Below, piece by piece: positions 35,561 through 46,275 of a stretch of DNA of 64,000 nt (positions are counted from its first letter, which is position 1; every line of letters begins with the position of its first letter). A program made the position numbers and the translations under genes. The stretch is from contig OZ029918.1 in NCBI GenBank assembly GCA_964023275.1, positions 13,416,855 to 13,480,854 on the forward strand, given 5' to 3'. This DNA is from Norana najaformis (lineage: Eukaryota > Annelida > Clitellata > Crassiclitellata > Hormogastridae). The notes beneath the pieces were generated by a model that made no database searches, had not been told where the DNA came from, and saw nothing but the letters and a program-made list of their open reading frames with translations.

Positions 35561-36839
35561 AGGAGGGTTGGGAGGATTGAAGCGTGTTGTAGGTAAGTGA
35601 CAGGACTGACTTTGTACTCTATTTGTTCAGGTACATAATATAGCGCCTTTCATGTACCTAAAATGTAAATGGAAATGTACATGTGTTTCTATAGCGACCG
35701 TATGGCCTCGTGTTAAAACGTTCACAATTTAGTTTTCTAGCAAAAAACCGCTGTGGGATAATTTTCGTTTGGACATTTTGTTGAGTCGCAAACGGTGGAA
35801 CTAGCGGTGTAAATATTTTCTTAACCATTTTTATGGAGATCTCATTGATGGCAGTCTCAGAGACGTATGAATACGCTCAGATTTACTATTCTTATAAAAT
35901 ATTCAGGACCCATAATAGACACAGCGACTTAGGTTCACTATGACCTAGGTCTAGCCATTGTTATGGTGAAATTTAACTCCCGATTTCTCAATAGCAGCAG
36001 CGACGACAGCTTCTTTTAAAAAAATTTAAAACTTGTTTACTATTCGTGATAGAAACACGCGGTTTCCACCTAATTATTCAGCTAGTCCTTCCTAATCCAG
36101 TGCTGTATTAAACTCAGTTTTGATTTTTGCCGACTTTGTGAGGGTTTTCTCATGCATGGACACATATGCTCGTAATCCAACGCTGATGTCGGTTTCAGCA
36201 ATGCTGCCGTGGTAAACGATGGGATATATAGAAGCTGAATTTTTTAAAGCAACACCTGACAAAAATTTATGTTGATTCCATTACAGAACGTCGGAATATA
36301 GATAAAGAGGCATTTTCTGCAATCTTTCCATCAGTTCTTTTAAGTCGTTTGGGTCTAAACCTAAGACTTACCTCTTTCAACTTGCTTACCAACCATAGCC
36401 AAACTTCTGGTTTCTCAGACATATAAGAATTCGACCTGGCTTCTCCATTGCATTATGATTTTTATTTCACTTGAAGAGACCATTGATTATGTCTTAGGTA
36501 TTATGATTATGGTGGTATAGCAGTTATTAGACGATTAGATTTTTAATATGCTGTAGGAACAACTATGCAGCCTTTTGTAGCCTAATTCCAAACACCACCC
36601 ACAGCAGCTGTCTGACTGCCTGACTCTTGGATCTTGACCTGGAACCTTTCTTGCAGATCAATTTTGTTTTGACTGAGCACCTGTGATTCAGTTGGTTCCT
36701 GCAATTTAGCTTTCTTTGGATGCAGTGGAAATCTTGAGTTTATGATCACGAATAGATGTTCGCTGGAAGAAATCGACCTGGATCATATGTACACTCATTG
36801 GCAATTGCACAATTGGGTTGTCCATTAAGGAATTCGAAA
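35561..36839. other. Intergenic stretch before the six-exon gene
   Basis: No coding evidence. CpG is somewhat less depleted toward 36750-36900, compatible with a promoter. Confidence 0.35.
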
Positions 36840-37937
36840 ATGGCGGAGGGAAGGTCACCCAGTCGAACAAGTGCAGGGGATCGTGCCCAAAGCAGACGTC
36901 CAGTTCTAAATTTGGTACGTACTGAAAAGTCTAATCTATAAGCCGTTGTGCTCCTTTGGAGCGCAGACTCCTCAAAGGGGATGGGAAGGGTAATACCAAG
37001 GACGCACAAATGCAAACAAGAGGGAGGGGGTCCCAAGTAATTCTTTGCGGATGTCCATGGATCCCAAATGTCCTTTGCGAGCTATCAACAATCCCAAAGA
37101 CAAACTAGTTAATTTAAGTTTAACTTGTCCTTATAGCCTTTTTCTTTTTCTACAGCACGATTTTATTGCCATTTAGCTCAATAGATAAGCATTCTTACAT
37201 GAGCCGAGAGCAGGTCTCAGATGTTATTGCCGATGCTGTAGGCCGGTGAGCACACAGCAAAAAAATTAGACGTCACTATGTTTTAGACGGTTATTCAACA
37301 AGTTGTTTATACAAAATGTAATCAAATTTAAAACACATTCTCTTTAAATAGTCTTCTGACTCAATTTCAGAAGAGCTGACATTTTCTATAAGTGGAAGAT
37401 CCAAATAAAATGGTCAGCAGACACCCCAATTTCAGAAAGTCCACCTCAGAAAAAGGTAGGGCCAAAAAGCAGCTTAAGAAAATCACCAGACATGGTATAT
37501 AATGCATTATGTGGTATAATCGTCAACTCTGCACTTCTTCAGGGGCCAAAGGCTAGGCGTGGGAACCAGCTCATCCATCCTGTGCAGTTTTGTTTCCTGG
37601 ATTTTGGTAGGAATGCAACCATCAATTAGTACTGTATGCATTAAAATACAATGGTGGTATCTAAGTTTTAAGAAATCATTGGGTTAGCCTTTACATTTGT
37701 CCTTTGATGGGTAGTACTGGGTTTAGTGGGCTTTTCCAGAGCTTCTGGAAAAGACCCTTGCCTGTAGTGGACTCGCCATCTAGGGTGCACTGCAAAGGGT
37801 GTAAGCCCTCATACACTTGGACTAAGACCCATGCATCACCCATGCCAGATAAACCACTCTGGGGGATTCAGGCAAACTATACATGGGGGGCCGATGTTGT
37901 ACTGCACATAAGAATATGGGAAGCTGCAAACACATGA
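36840..37937 (+). CDS. Spliced six-exon gene, ~168 aa, unrecognised product
   Basis: Exons 36840-36914, 36967-36989, 37156-37245, 37371-37455, 37543-37606 and 37768-37937 give one frame. Phases at the five junctions (0, 2, 2, 0, 1) all agree and the total is 507 nt including TGA. The start AAAATGGCGG is strong. Splice sites: donors GTACGT, GTAATA, GTGAGC, GTAGGG, GTAGGA; acceptors GAGCGCAG, CTTTTTCTACAG, CTCAATTTCAG, CTTCTTCAG, TTGCCTGTAG. The 23-nt second exon and 52-nt first intron are the weakest part. The product starts MAEGRSPSRTSAGDRAQSRR (basic, low complexity). It has a mixed middle (REQVSDVIADAVGRR), then HPVQFCFLDF, and a last exon with HCKGCKPSYTW and GADVVLHIRIWE, a Cys pair that could bind metal. 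I do not recognise the family; no signal peptide or membrane segment is seen. An AATAAA lies at 38357. Confidence 0.6.
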
Positions 37938-40507
37938 GAAGCTGCAATAATCAATGTGCAGCAAGTTGCATGGTTGACTTTTTCATAATGCAAATTCTTA
38001 TTTAAAATGAAAACTACTGACTCGTTCCTGTGCACAAATCGCTGGTATAACAAATTCATGACAGTTTTTTGTCACTGTAGAAAAAATCCGACACCATTCA
38101 GAGGTGGCCTTGTCAGCAACACATGCAATATCATATTCTGCATAATGATTAATCTGGCTCTGTTTATCCTTAGTTACCCTACAACCCAGGTGTTTTGATA
38201 CATCCATACTAGATATGTCAGTAGGTGTTTATGTTTTTTACATTTACCAACACTTCATTCCAAGCATTGCATCCAATACTTAGCCACCTTTCTTCAGCCA
38301 TCCAGCAAAATTAAAATAACTAAGGCTTGGCAATATTGAAATATATTTTCTATTTTAATAAATATTTGGCAGTCAAAGCACTACATTACTCTATTCATGC
38401 ACATAACAGTTAATCCAAAATGCAAAGCTAAATAGTTAATGTGCTTTATAAAAATGTCTCACTATTATTGATTACATATTAATTTACATTTACGAGGCAT
38501 TTTACATTGCCAGCCTCAAAAACATGGGTTGTGCAAAGATGTTCTCCCTAAGCTCATGCACGCATGACGAAACCACAGTACACTAGAACAGTCTACACAA
38601 AAATAATGTTAAGAAATTTTAGTGAAACTAATTACAGAACTGTTACTGTATATAAACTTTTAACTGCAGCTTCATAGTAAGCGTAAAACAGCACAAATCA
38701 ATCCAAAATTTAGAGATTACCTGTATTGTACTTGGGCATACAGCACACAGATCTGTACAGTGTAATAAAACGTTGAACACCATGAACTTTTATGTACACA
38801 CAGCCTATAAAAGAGAACACTGCTGCGAACAATGAGTGGACAAAGTTGGACAGCACTTGCTACATGCCTCAACATTTTCAGACTGCTTGCTTAGAAGGCC
38901 TTTGCACTTGTACATGACAGTAGGGTAAGGTGTTATCAACAATAGTTCACAAAAGTGCAGGAGTGGGGCTTTCAACTTGAGCATAAATATGACAACAACC
39001 TTTCTTTATGGATTACATACACTGTAGTCTGACAATGAATGATGCACATACCGGGAATCAAGCCCTGGATGCAGCAGTGAAAGACTGAAGCGTTAAAAGT
39101 TAGTACCCATTTTAACCGTAGCATTTAACAGTGCACAAACTTAACTTGTACAGTAACGCTGAACAGTCGCAACAATATTTTCTGCTGGACTAGGTATTGA
39201 TCGAATAAGCCGAGAACTGTGTGAGACTACACACAAATGAACGACAACAAGGAATTTCAGAATGCATATTTGTTATATCAATTTGGTGATGCCTGATGCC
39301 TGTCCAGTAAAATAAAGATTCAACTTTACTGAATTGTAGTCCTTTAAATTTCATGCACTTTTATTGCATAAAATTATGGTTATATTATATAAATCAATAT
39401 ATGAGATTTACAAAAGGATTCTGTGGTTCTGATTTTCAAGTCTCCCTGGCTGATATGTTGCTGTCAATGGTGCTAAAAGTCATAATCCAACGAAAGTACA
39501 ACAAAATAACACCTGAATATCTAATACAGACTGTCTGAATACCACAATACCTGACATCTGACAAACTACAACACCGAACAATCCAACAACCACAGCACAG
39601 TCAATATGACAACAATAACATGCAACAATGTAACATTTACAGGACCCAACAATCTGACAACAAACAACTGCCATTCAACACAAAAACAAATGTGCCAACA
39701 GAGCAATGTAATGTACAGATGCAGGAAATCACACACACAGACACAAACAGTAAAACACAGTTACATCATGATAGGAGAGGTCAGAACTGCTTGCACATTT
39801 AGCACAATATAACATGGAACTTGTATAAATTCTGTTGCAAGCTAAATATATATGGCAAAGCACCTTCACATGAATCATACGCACACTACTTTCTTCACTA
39901 AGCCCTCTGAATGCACACTAACATTAATTACACTTGTATATGCTGTGGACAGAGCATGTAAACAAGTAATTCTAACAAATTATCATTTGTTCAACTCTGA
40001 TGAGTGATTTACACAAACAACTGAAGTATTGCTGCATCATTGACAGGGCAGAGCTCAGCAGAGTTCACCACCAGAGCAAGAAAGAGTCTGCAAACAAACC
40101 AAAGTTGCCCATAGACAGAAACCAGGGCAGCTGCCAGAGGAGTTGGTGTGGGGCATAACGAACGTATATGCCTAAAAACTTGGAGGACTGATATGTTTCC
40201 TAATTGCTTTTCTCATTATGTCCCCGACTTTTGGGGCCCATTCACCTGGGCACCAGCATCCACTTTTCCCCAAACTCAAATCCTTAGCCAAGGATACTAT
40301 TCAGGCCATTTCCATTATCCGTATTATCATGAAATTACAAAAAATTTTAATGCATATAAAGTCACAAAGAAATGTGAATCTAAGGCAAAGGACAATACAG
40401 GGCAGTCTTTTTCGTAATATACCCTCAAAACATCTAAGAGATTTCATAGCCGTGTGTCTCTGCATCTGCCTTCCCTTGAACCAAGGATCGTCTGTACCAT
40501 TGTTATC
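37938..40507. other. 3' flank and intergenic stretch
   Basis: Holds an AATAAA (38357-38362) possibly used by the six-exon gene, a tRNA-derived SINE (39050-39125, minus), and near 40361 the GTCACAAAGAAATGTGAATC motif also found at 28832 and 30722. No other coding exon was found. Confidence 0.4.
39050..39125 (-). mobile_element. tRNA-derived SINE head or tRNA-like pseudogene
   Basis: The minus strand reads TGGGTACTAACTTTTAACGC (A-box-like) then ATCCAGGGCTTGATTCCCGG, close to a tRNA T arm. The stems are imperfect and there is no CCA-adjacent acceptor pairing, so it is not a functional tRNA. Confidence 0.5.
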
Positions 40508-40612
40508 ATAAGCTCGAGATTTCTACAGTACCCAACGAAAGCCAAGGAACCAGCTTATTCACAGGCGCTCAGGCAAAACAAAATTGATAGGCAGGAAGGG
40601 TTCGGTTCCATG
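40508..40612 (-). mobile_element. CR1/L2-like LINE 3' end (same subfamily as 34740 and 56336)
   Basis: CTCGAGATTTCTACAGTACC and ACAGGCGCTCAGGCAAAACA, as in 35200-35280 and 56355-56450. Confidence 0.75.
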
Positions 40613-40957
40613 CCATAGATAATTTTGTTCCATCTGCTTCAGTCCGTAGTTTCTTTAGTAACTGGTCAAATGATAAGTCATTCTACGACTTGATGTTGAC
40701 TATAAATATAATATAAACAAAATGCATAAGCAGATGATAAACTCAGTAGTAGCCTTGCATTTTCAAATTAAGTCTTGCAGTCTCCAATATTTAAGGATGG
40801 AAATTCCAGTAAATACGATAAATGCAGTTATGTAGCCATATATGCAAAACTTTGTTGTGTGAGCTCATAAGAAATTAGTCTAGTTCAGATGGAAGCATAT
40901 GACTAAGTGATACAGCACCATCGACAAGAATGACATGAGTCAGTTTTTATATGAGGA

Positions 40958-42124
40958 TCACAGACAGAGATCACCATCCTCCAGTAGAATGCAATCTTTA
41001 AGGCTGTTTGGAAGATACGATAGTCGGTCAACGGCGCAGTAGACGTTAACCTTCAGGCTGAACCGGATGACATGGCGGCAGAGATGACGCAATGACTTTG
41101 GCTGAGCCTGGTAGGCAAGGTAACGCTTGAAATCAACGTTGAACTTGAGTTGGAGGTGAACAATCTCATCAGGTGCAAACTGGTAGCCAGCAAGTGCAAG
41201 GGTGTTGATAAGGTCCGTGTCCTTGAGCTTTGGACCACTGCAGCTGCATGGTAGGAAGTGCAGAACGTCTCTCATCACCTGCTCTAGCACGGGATACCGA
41301 TGCGCTGAGCGTGCAAATATCACGGCACTTTCTGGCGTCAGATGCAGCCCTGCTCGATACTGTGCACTCGGGTTTCCACCATCATCCCATTCTGCTCGCC
41401 AGTCCTGAACAAAAGACAACTTTAGTGTCTGAATGGCATAGCTGTCTAGAGGAAGTGGCAGATCATATTCGCGTGATTTCCCGGATGCACGTGGCCAGCG
41501 TGCCCCACGGTAAGTGCGGTTTGGTACGAGTGTGGGGATGAAAGTGGACCTCCAGAAGTTGAGGGCGTTCACCCCGTGGACAAGAAGACACTGCAGACAC
41601 TGGTGGAGGTCGAACCACACGGTTACCTGGAGGAGAAGGCCGCTGAGACGGTAAGACTGTGGGCTGTCCAGATCAGCTATAAGCTGGCAGAGTTCGTGAA
41701 TGATGGCACTGTCCTTCATTGTGTGCAGGATGAGACGTTGGATTCCTTGACCTTTGGCACCTGCTTTGAGTAAGATTCGAAGAACTTCAGGAATCTGGAA
41801 GACCTGGCGTTCAGCTTGTGGGTAGAGGCAGCAGTGATGGTGAAGAATGTCCTCGTCTTCAGGCAGGATTGCTGACAGCAATAAGTCGATGGGCGTTTCT
41901 TTGTCACGGTTTGCAGCATTCACTTGAGCACCGGCATCCAGCAGCAAGGGAACAAGTTCATAGCAGGCAAGTCGAACAGCGAGTGCAAGTGGCGTGTCAT
42001 GCCTACGGTTGAGTGGTTCATTGATATGGGCACGGATGATTGGATCTTGCAGAATAGATTTCAACATGCCAACATCGTTTCTCACAATCGCCGACTTCAA
42101 AACTGAAGTCGATGAGTTACCCAT
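40958..42124 (-). CDS. Ankyrin-repeat and SOCS-box protein (ASB-like)
   Basis: A single coding exon of 388 residues. Ankyrin-type segments occur near residues 17-90 (HDTPLALAVRLACYELVPLL, DAGAQVNAANRDKETPIDLL) and again near 112-135 (VLRILLKAGAKG). The centre is divergent and carries a Cys-rich turn (FLPCSCSG, ~293). The last ~47 residues form a SOCS box: SLRHLCRHVIRFSL is the elongin-B/C-binding part and SYLPNSLKDCILL the Cullin-5-side part. Proteins of this family are substrate receptors of Cul5 E3 ubiquitin ligases; the target here is unknown. The N-terminus MGNSSTS fits the N-myristoylation pattern MGxxxS/T, hinting at membrane attachment. A 5'UTR intron acceptor (TTATTATTAG) lies 30 bases upstream of the ATG. 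Which vertebrate ASB it matches cannot be told by eye. Confidence 0.9.
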   Translation of the reverse strand: MGNSSTSVLKSAIVRNDVGMLKSILQDPIIRAHINEPLNRRHDTPLALAVRLACYELVPLLLDAGAQVNAANRDKETPIDLLLSAILPEDEDILHHHCCLYPQAERQVFQIPEVLRILLKAGAKGQGIQRLILHTMKDSAIIHELCQLIADLDSPQSYRLSGLLLQVTVWFDLHQCLQCLLVHGVNALNFWRSTFIPTLVPNRTYRGARWPRASGKSREYDLPLPLDSYAIQTLKLSFVQDWRAEWDDGGNPSAQYRAGLHLTPESAVIFARSAHRYPVLEQVMRDVLHFLPCSCSGPKLKDTDLINTLALAGYQFAPDEIVHLQLKFNVDFKRYLAYQAQPKSLRHLCRHVIRFSLKVNVYCAVDRLSYLPNSLKDCILLEDGDLCL

Positions 42125-42154
42125 TGTCAGCTTCTAAATTGACCACTTGCAAAC

Positions 42155-42689
42155 CTAATAATAAACAACAAAATATATCTTAATTACAACTATCATCGAC
42201 CACACATAAACTACTGTCATCATCATCACAACTTTTAAATTTAATTTTTAATTACTGATCTTGTTTTCTCACTATATTATCCTTAATTGGAGCTCTACTG
42301 TTTGTGTTTCTGTCATGCTAATCAAATCCACATGCTTAAACAGGAAAGCAGGATTTTGGAACCAATCAACTGCTTTTTTCACAATAAATTATCGCAGTGT
42401 GTACTATATAATGAAACGTAGAGCTAGACAACCAAACTGAAGGTTATTCTTAACCAGGAACCTGTGCACTAGCCCAATTTTATGCCACTACTGCATAGGA
42501 CTATCAAATCAGTGCACATACTTTACCACACTGTTAAGAAAATTACGGTGAACTATCAAATGGGAAAAACTTCAGATCTTGCAAAGGGTTTAAAACTAAT
42601 TGGCAAAGTACTTTCTTAATAATACACTATTATAGTTTGTACATAATACATTGTTATGCTTACAATAACATGGTAGCCAATTTGTGTAA
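42155..42689. other. Probable 5'UTR intron of the SOCS-box gene
   Basis: AT-rich, no ORF. The intron would begin at the TTATTATTAG acceptor (42155-42156) on the minus strand. Confidence 0.4.
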
Positions 42690-42815
42690 CAGGGTAGTGT
42701 TTGCCTTGTAATGTGAAGTGTGCAGGTTCGTGCCCCCCCCCAAGACAGTTAGCATGTACGAGACCATTGACTGATGCCTTTTTGCTAGGTGGTTGTGCTT
42801 AATAAATACAGAAAT
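42690..42815 (+). mobile_element. tRNA-derived SINE
   Basis: AGGGTAGTGTTTGCCTTGTA then GCAGGTTCGTGCCC (A- and B-box-like), followed by GAGACCATTGACTGATGCC, a tail shared with 7290 and 43415. Confidence 0.6.
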
Positions 42816-42961
42816 AATAATAACAATAAGGATAAAAATAATAAAAACGACGTTTTGTATATTCAGAGAAGGAATGTGGTGGATGTGTATCGTGGCTGGC
42901 CATTGATAACAGACTAGGTATCATTTTGATATTATAATGGCAACTAGATATTCATAGCCAG

Positions 42962-43145
42962 GTGTGAAGCACAGTAGACAGAGCACTCAGCTTGTAACGT
43001 GAAGAGTATGTGTACAAGCCTCCCTGCAACTGGTTCCCCCCTAGGGACCTCTACCAAGTCCTTCACTTGCAAATGCTCAGCACTGCTATCTTAGTCATTA
43101 GATAATGGCACTTAATAAGCATTTTGGATGCACTTCCCATCACCA
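42962..43145 (+). mobile_element. tRNA-derived SINE, second copy
   Basis: GCACAGTAGACAGAGCACTC, AGCTTGTAACGTGAAG and a later ACTGCTATCTTAGTCATTAG; the head is related to the copy at 42690. Confidence 0.5.
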
Positions 43146-43384
43146 TAAATGCTTTCAAGGATGCTCAAGCTATTTAAAATCACTGATTTTAAAGCATTAC
43201 ACGAAACTTTAATGCTATGAAATACTAGCTCATGACTCTGGAATTTAACTACTAGTTCTCTTCCCTCTGCTAGTTCTGTGACGTCATCTGTGACGTCATC
43301 TAGGTCAGAGCTTATCCTCTGTAGTCTGTCTGTTTTTGGTCTCCTGGACCTTATGGATCGCAGTTGGTTCTGTCTGTGTTTTGG

Positions 43385-43475
43385 GAATGCCGTTTTGCTT
43401 ACAAGAGACCAATGATTGATGCTCTGCTCACCGTGATAACATTGCTACAGAAGTTCCCAGATCAGTTTAGAACTA
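43385..43475 (+). mobile_element. SINE tail fragment
   Basis: CTTACAAGAGACCAATGATT, ATGCTCTGCTCACCGTGATA and TGCTACAGAAGTTCCCAGAT correspond to the tail at 7285-7345. Confidence 0.55.
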
Positions 43476-45626
43476 AAGCTGAAGATTTCATATGTTCCTC
43501 CAGTTAGCTTCCACAATTCATTGTAAAATTAAAAGTATATTACTTTAACCAAGCAATATAATAATTAAATTGCTTTATTCATCCATATAATCAATACCAA
43601 CCAGCATTAAACCAAGTACACTTTCTAGTAAATTACAAATAGTGTTACTGATTTTATCAATATGAATAATTTCCTTATCATTGGCATCTGTCATCATCAA
43701 TGTTGCTGCTATCCATCTCCATCTTCACTATATCATCGTTAATAGTATGAAAATTACTGTGCCAGTATTTCATTCATAATTGTTCTACTTACTATCGAGG
43801 CTTTCAGCATGAAGTGCATTGATGAAGTCACCATACTAGCATTTTGGAAGAATTTCAATCAACTGACTTCATAAGCAGCACTCACCATTTAACAATGTAA
43901 TAGAATAACTGCAGAATGCAATGGAAGACAAAGCAAGAGGCTTTTGACTAATCTGGGACTTGACTGTCTTCAGCTAAATCTGGAAAACGCACTTTGCCAT
44001 CTTAAAGGGTGACTTCTTACCTATGTGATAAGTTTACAACAAAAGTTGGTTCAACAGCAAACAATGCCCCCCACCACCCCCAGATTTATACATTGGCTTA
44101 CACCATTCAAAATGGAATATATACCAGTATCAAAAACATTGATAACAGCCATCATCCTCATAATAATCTACATATTTTTTTTATAAAATATTGGTCAAAA
44201 TGCATTAGACTGCCCTGAAATCCATGTACTTGCCCTTTCATGAATGCTAATAATTGGTACATCAAAGGATGCTGCCACAACCGCCCCTGGCAATCCCAGC
44301 TCATTGTTGTGTATTGGCTTACACTTCCAGTCGCTTCCTCTCTCAAATTTTGTAACCCCTCTCAAGTCTTTAAAACAACCTGTCTGGGCACCACGCACCA
44401 GTCTCTTGACTCTCTCATCCTCTTGTCCATTGTCCTGAAGTGTTTCATTCTTAATTAGACTTTTAAATTCGTATCCTCATTCCTGTGATCATACTGTGAA
44501 TACCCAGGAAATCACAAACAGTTTACGCCTTAGCTGATGCTAAGGCTTAGCATCATGCTGGCCCTTTAGGTCTGGATTTCAACAAGGCACTGAAACTGGC
44601 CCATCAGCCTGCTCCTGCAGATTTGATCTGCACAAGTTACGAATGTGCAGCACTTGTGAATCAGCTGCTCTCCATGATACAGCTCTTGTGTGGCATTGAG
44701 GTAAATGTATGCATGGACGTATATGAACAGTTAGTTATTGCTTCTCTAAAACTTTAAAAGGTTTGACCTTTGTGTCCAGCAGTTTTTCTTAACCAAGTGA
44801 TACTCAGTGATGACTAGGATTATTATCACGATGAATGTTCCCCTGGATTTTTATGATCACAATGAGTATGCTAACAACGATGATGATAAAAACACAAAAC
44901 AATGTGTTCATAACCTGCTTGTACGTGGATATGAAGTGTCACTAGGTGGTACTAGAATTATTTCTGTTTAATGGTTCCCTGAGCTAGGGTTCTGAATAAA
45001 ATCTTAATTTTTTTCCATCACCCCAGAGTTTGTTCACACTGAAGCAATTTCCAAAGTAACAAACACAACCTGAGTTTTAGGAAATGAACAATTCTACTTA
45101 ATTTTGAGAGAAAGTGAACTGCACTTACGTGTACTTTCTCATGTAAACATTAGCAACCAAAAACATTCCACGGGTCCTCATAGTAGCATAATAACCGGCA
45201 GACCTGTAGGCTTACTGCAATAGCCAGTGACCTAGTTAGACAGACCTAGTTGGCAAAGCCGAGTAAATTTAGCTAGGCCAGTTACACGGATAAGAACGGC
45301 ACAACCAGCCTCACTCACACAAACACATAGTGACAAACGGGTAGACAAAGAAAGACGGACAGAACCAACACACAAGGCCGCAGTTCAAAGCCAACTGCTC
45401 CACTGGCTCAGCACTGAGCAGGCCAGGCAAATAATCTCAACCAGAACCATGCATTATATTATATGTATGCTAAATGTATACACATACATGTATAACTAGG
45501 CTTACACATATAAATATATATAAACTAAAAGCTGGAAACTTTTAATTCAGACCTAAAACCTAATTAGTACAGTTAAGCTAACTGTAGACATATAACATGA
45601 TACATATATACTGATATGTATGTTAC
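43476..45626. other. Intergenic or intronic stretch
   Basis: No secure gene. AT-rich short ORFs at 44009-44458 show no recognisable content. Confidence 0.35.
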
Positions 45627-45705
45627 CTGACAGTGAACCATATTTCTGAATAGCATAATGACTGTTCAAGTGCTTGCATCCAGAGCAGGAGCACATCCAA
45701 TGTCA
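45627..45705 (-). other. Candidate 5'UTR exon of the SOCS-box gene with an upstream ORF
   Basis: The minus strand ends in CACTGTCAG then GTAACA, a good donor. An ATG at 45694-45696 opens MCSCSGCKHLNSHYAIQKYG.. in phase 1. Spliced to the acceptor at 42154, this frame runs into the SOCS-box exon and stops at the TAA that overlaps the true start (ATGGGTAA). Purely a splice-site inference. Confidence 0.3.
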
Positions 45706-45904
45706 ACACAGACAAACTACAGGCCTGTGCATGCTATTAGAATACATTTTAGTGAAATGACCTTTTGAAATCTATTCAAGTAAACTTTTAAAATACTGGG
45801 TCCAGATATGTTGGTTTCAGTTGAAATAAGTAAAATTTTACTTGAAATTTGTCAATTATTATTAGCCCACTTTTGCTTGTGAATGCTTCCTGGTCCAAGG
45901 TCAC

Positions 45905-46275
45905 ACCTGGATCATGCACAGAAGTGGAGAAAAAGACGTCCATGAAGCAATGCTGCAGATTAGGCAAGTCGATTTTCGAAATCTGGCCACAGCTTCCAAG
46001 CCAGATGAACGGGTTTTCTTAGGATTCAGACAGAGGCGGTTGAACGCCATCCAAGTACCAAGCACTTTCGATGTCTGGATCACCTTCTCCACTAAAAAGA
46101 TAGCCTCTACCACTAGGCAATGAATATATTTCCGAGTGTCATCGACATAATATGAGTCGCAAGCCCCAAAGAAGGAAGGATGAGGTTTAAATCCGTGGTG
46201 TCGAGAGTATAGAGCAGGGGCCCTAGGATGGAACATGGGATAGTTGTCAGCTCCCTGCCTGATCATAGGCACATG
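45905..46275. repeat. Dispersed-repeat sequence of LINE-flank type
   Basis: Wording such as GTCGAGAGTATAGAGCAGGG and CCCTAGGATGGAACATGGGA is typical of multi-copy repeats and resembles text at 8745-8940 in style and order. The overlapping frames have no recognisable protein. Confidence 0.35.

Noticed and set aside
41053..42106. Plus-strand ORFs of 60-103 codons over the SOCS-box gene
   Set aside because: Antisense shadows of the 388-codon coding frame.
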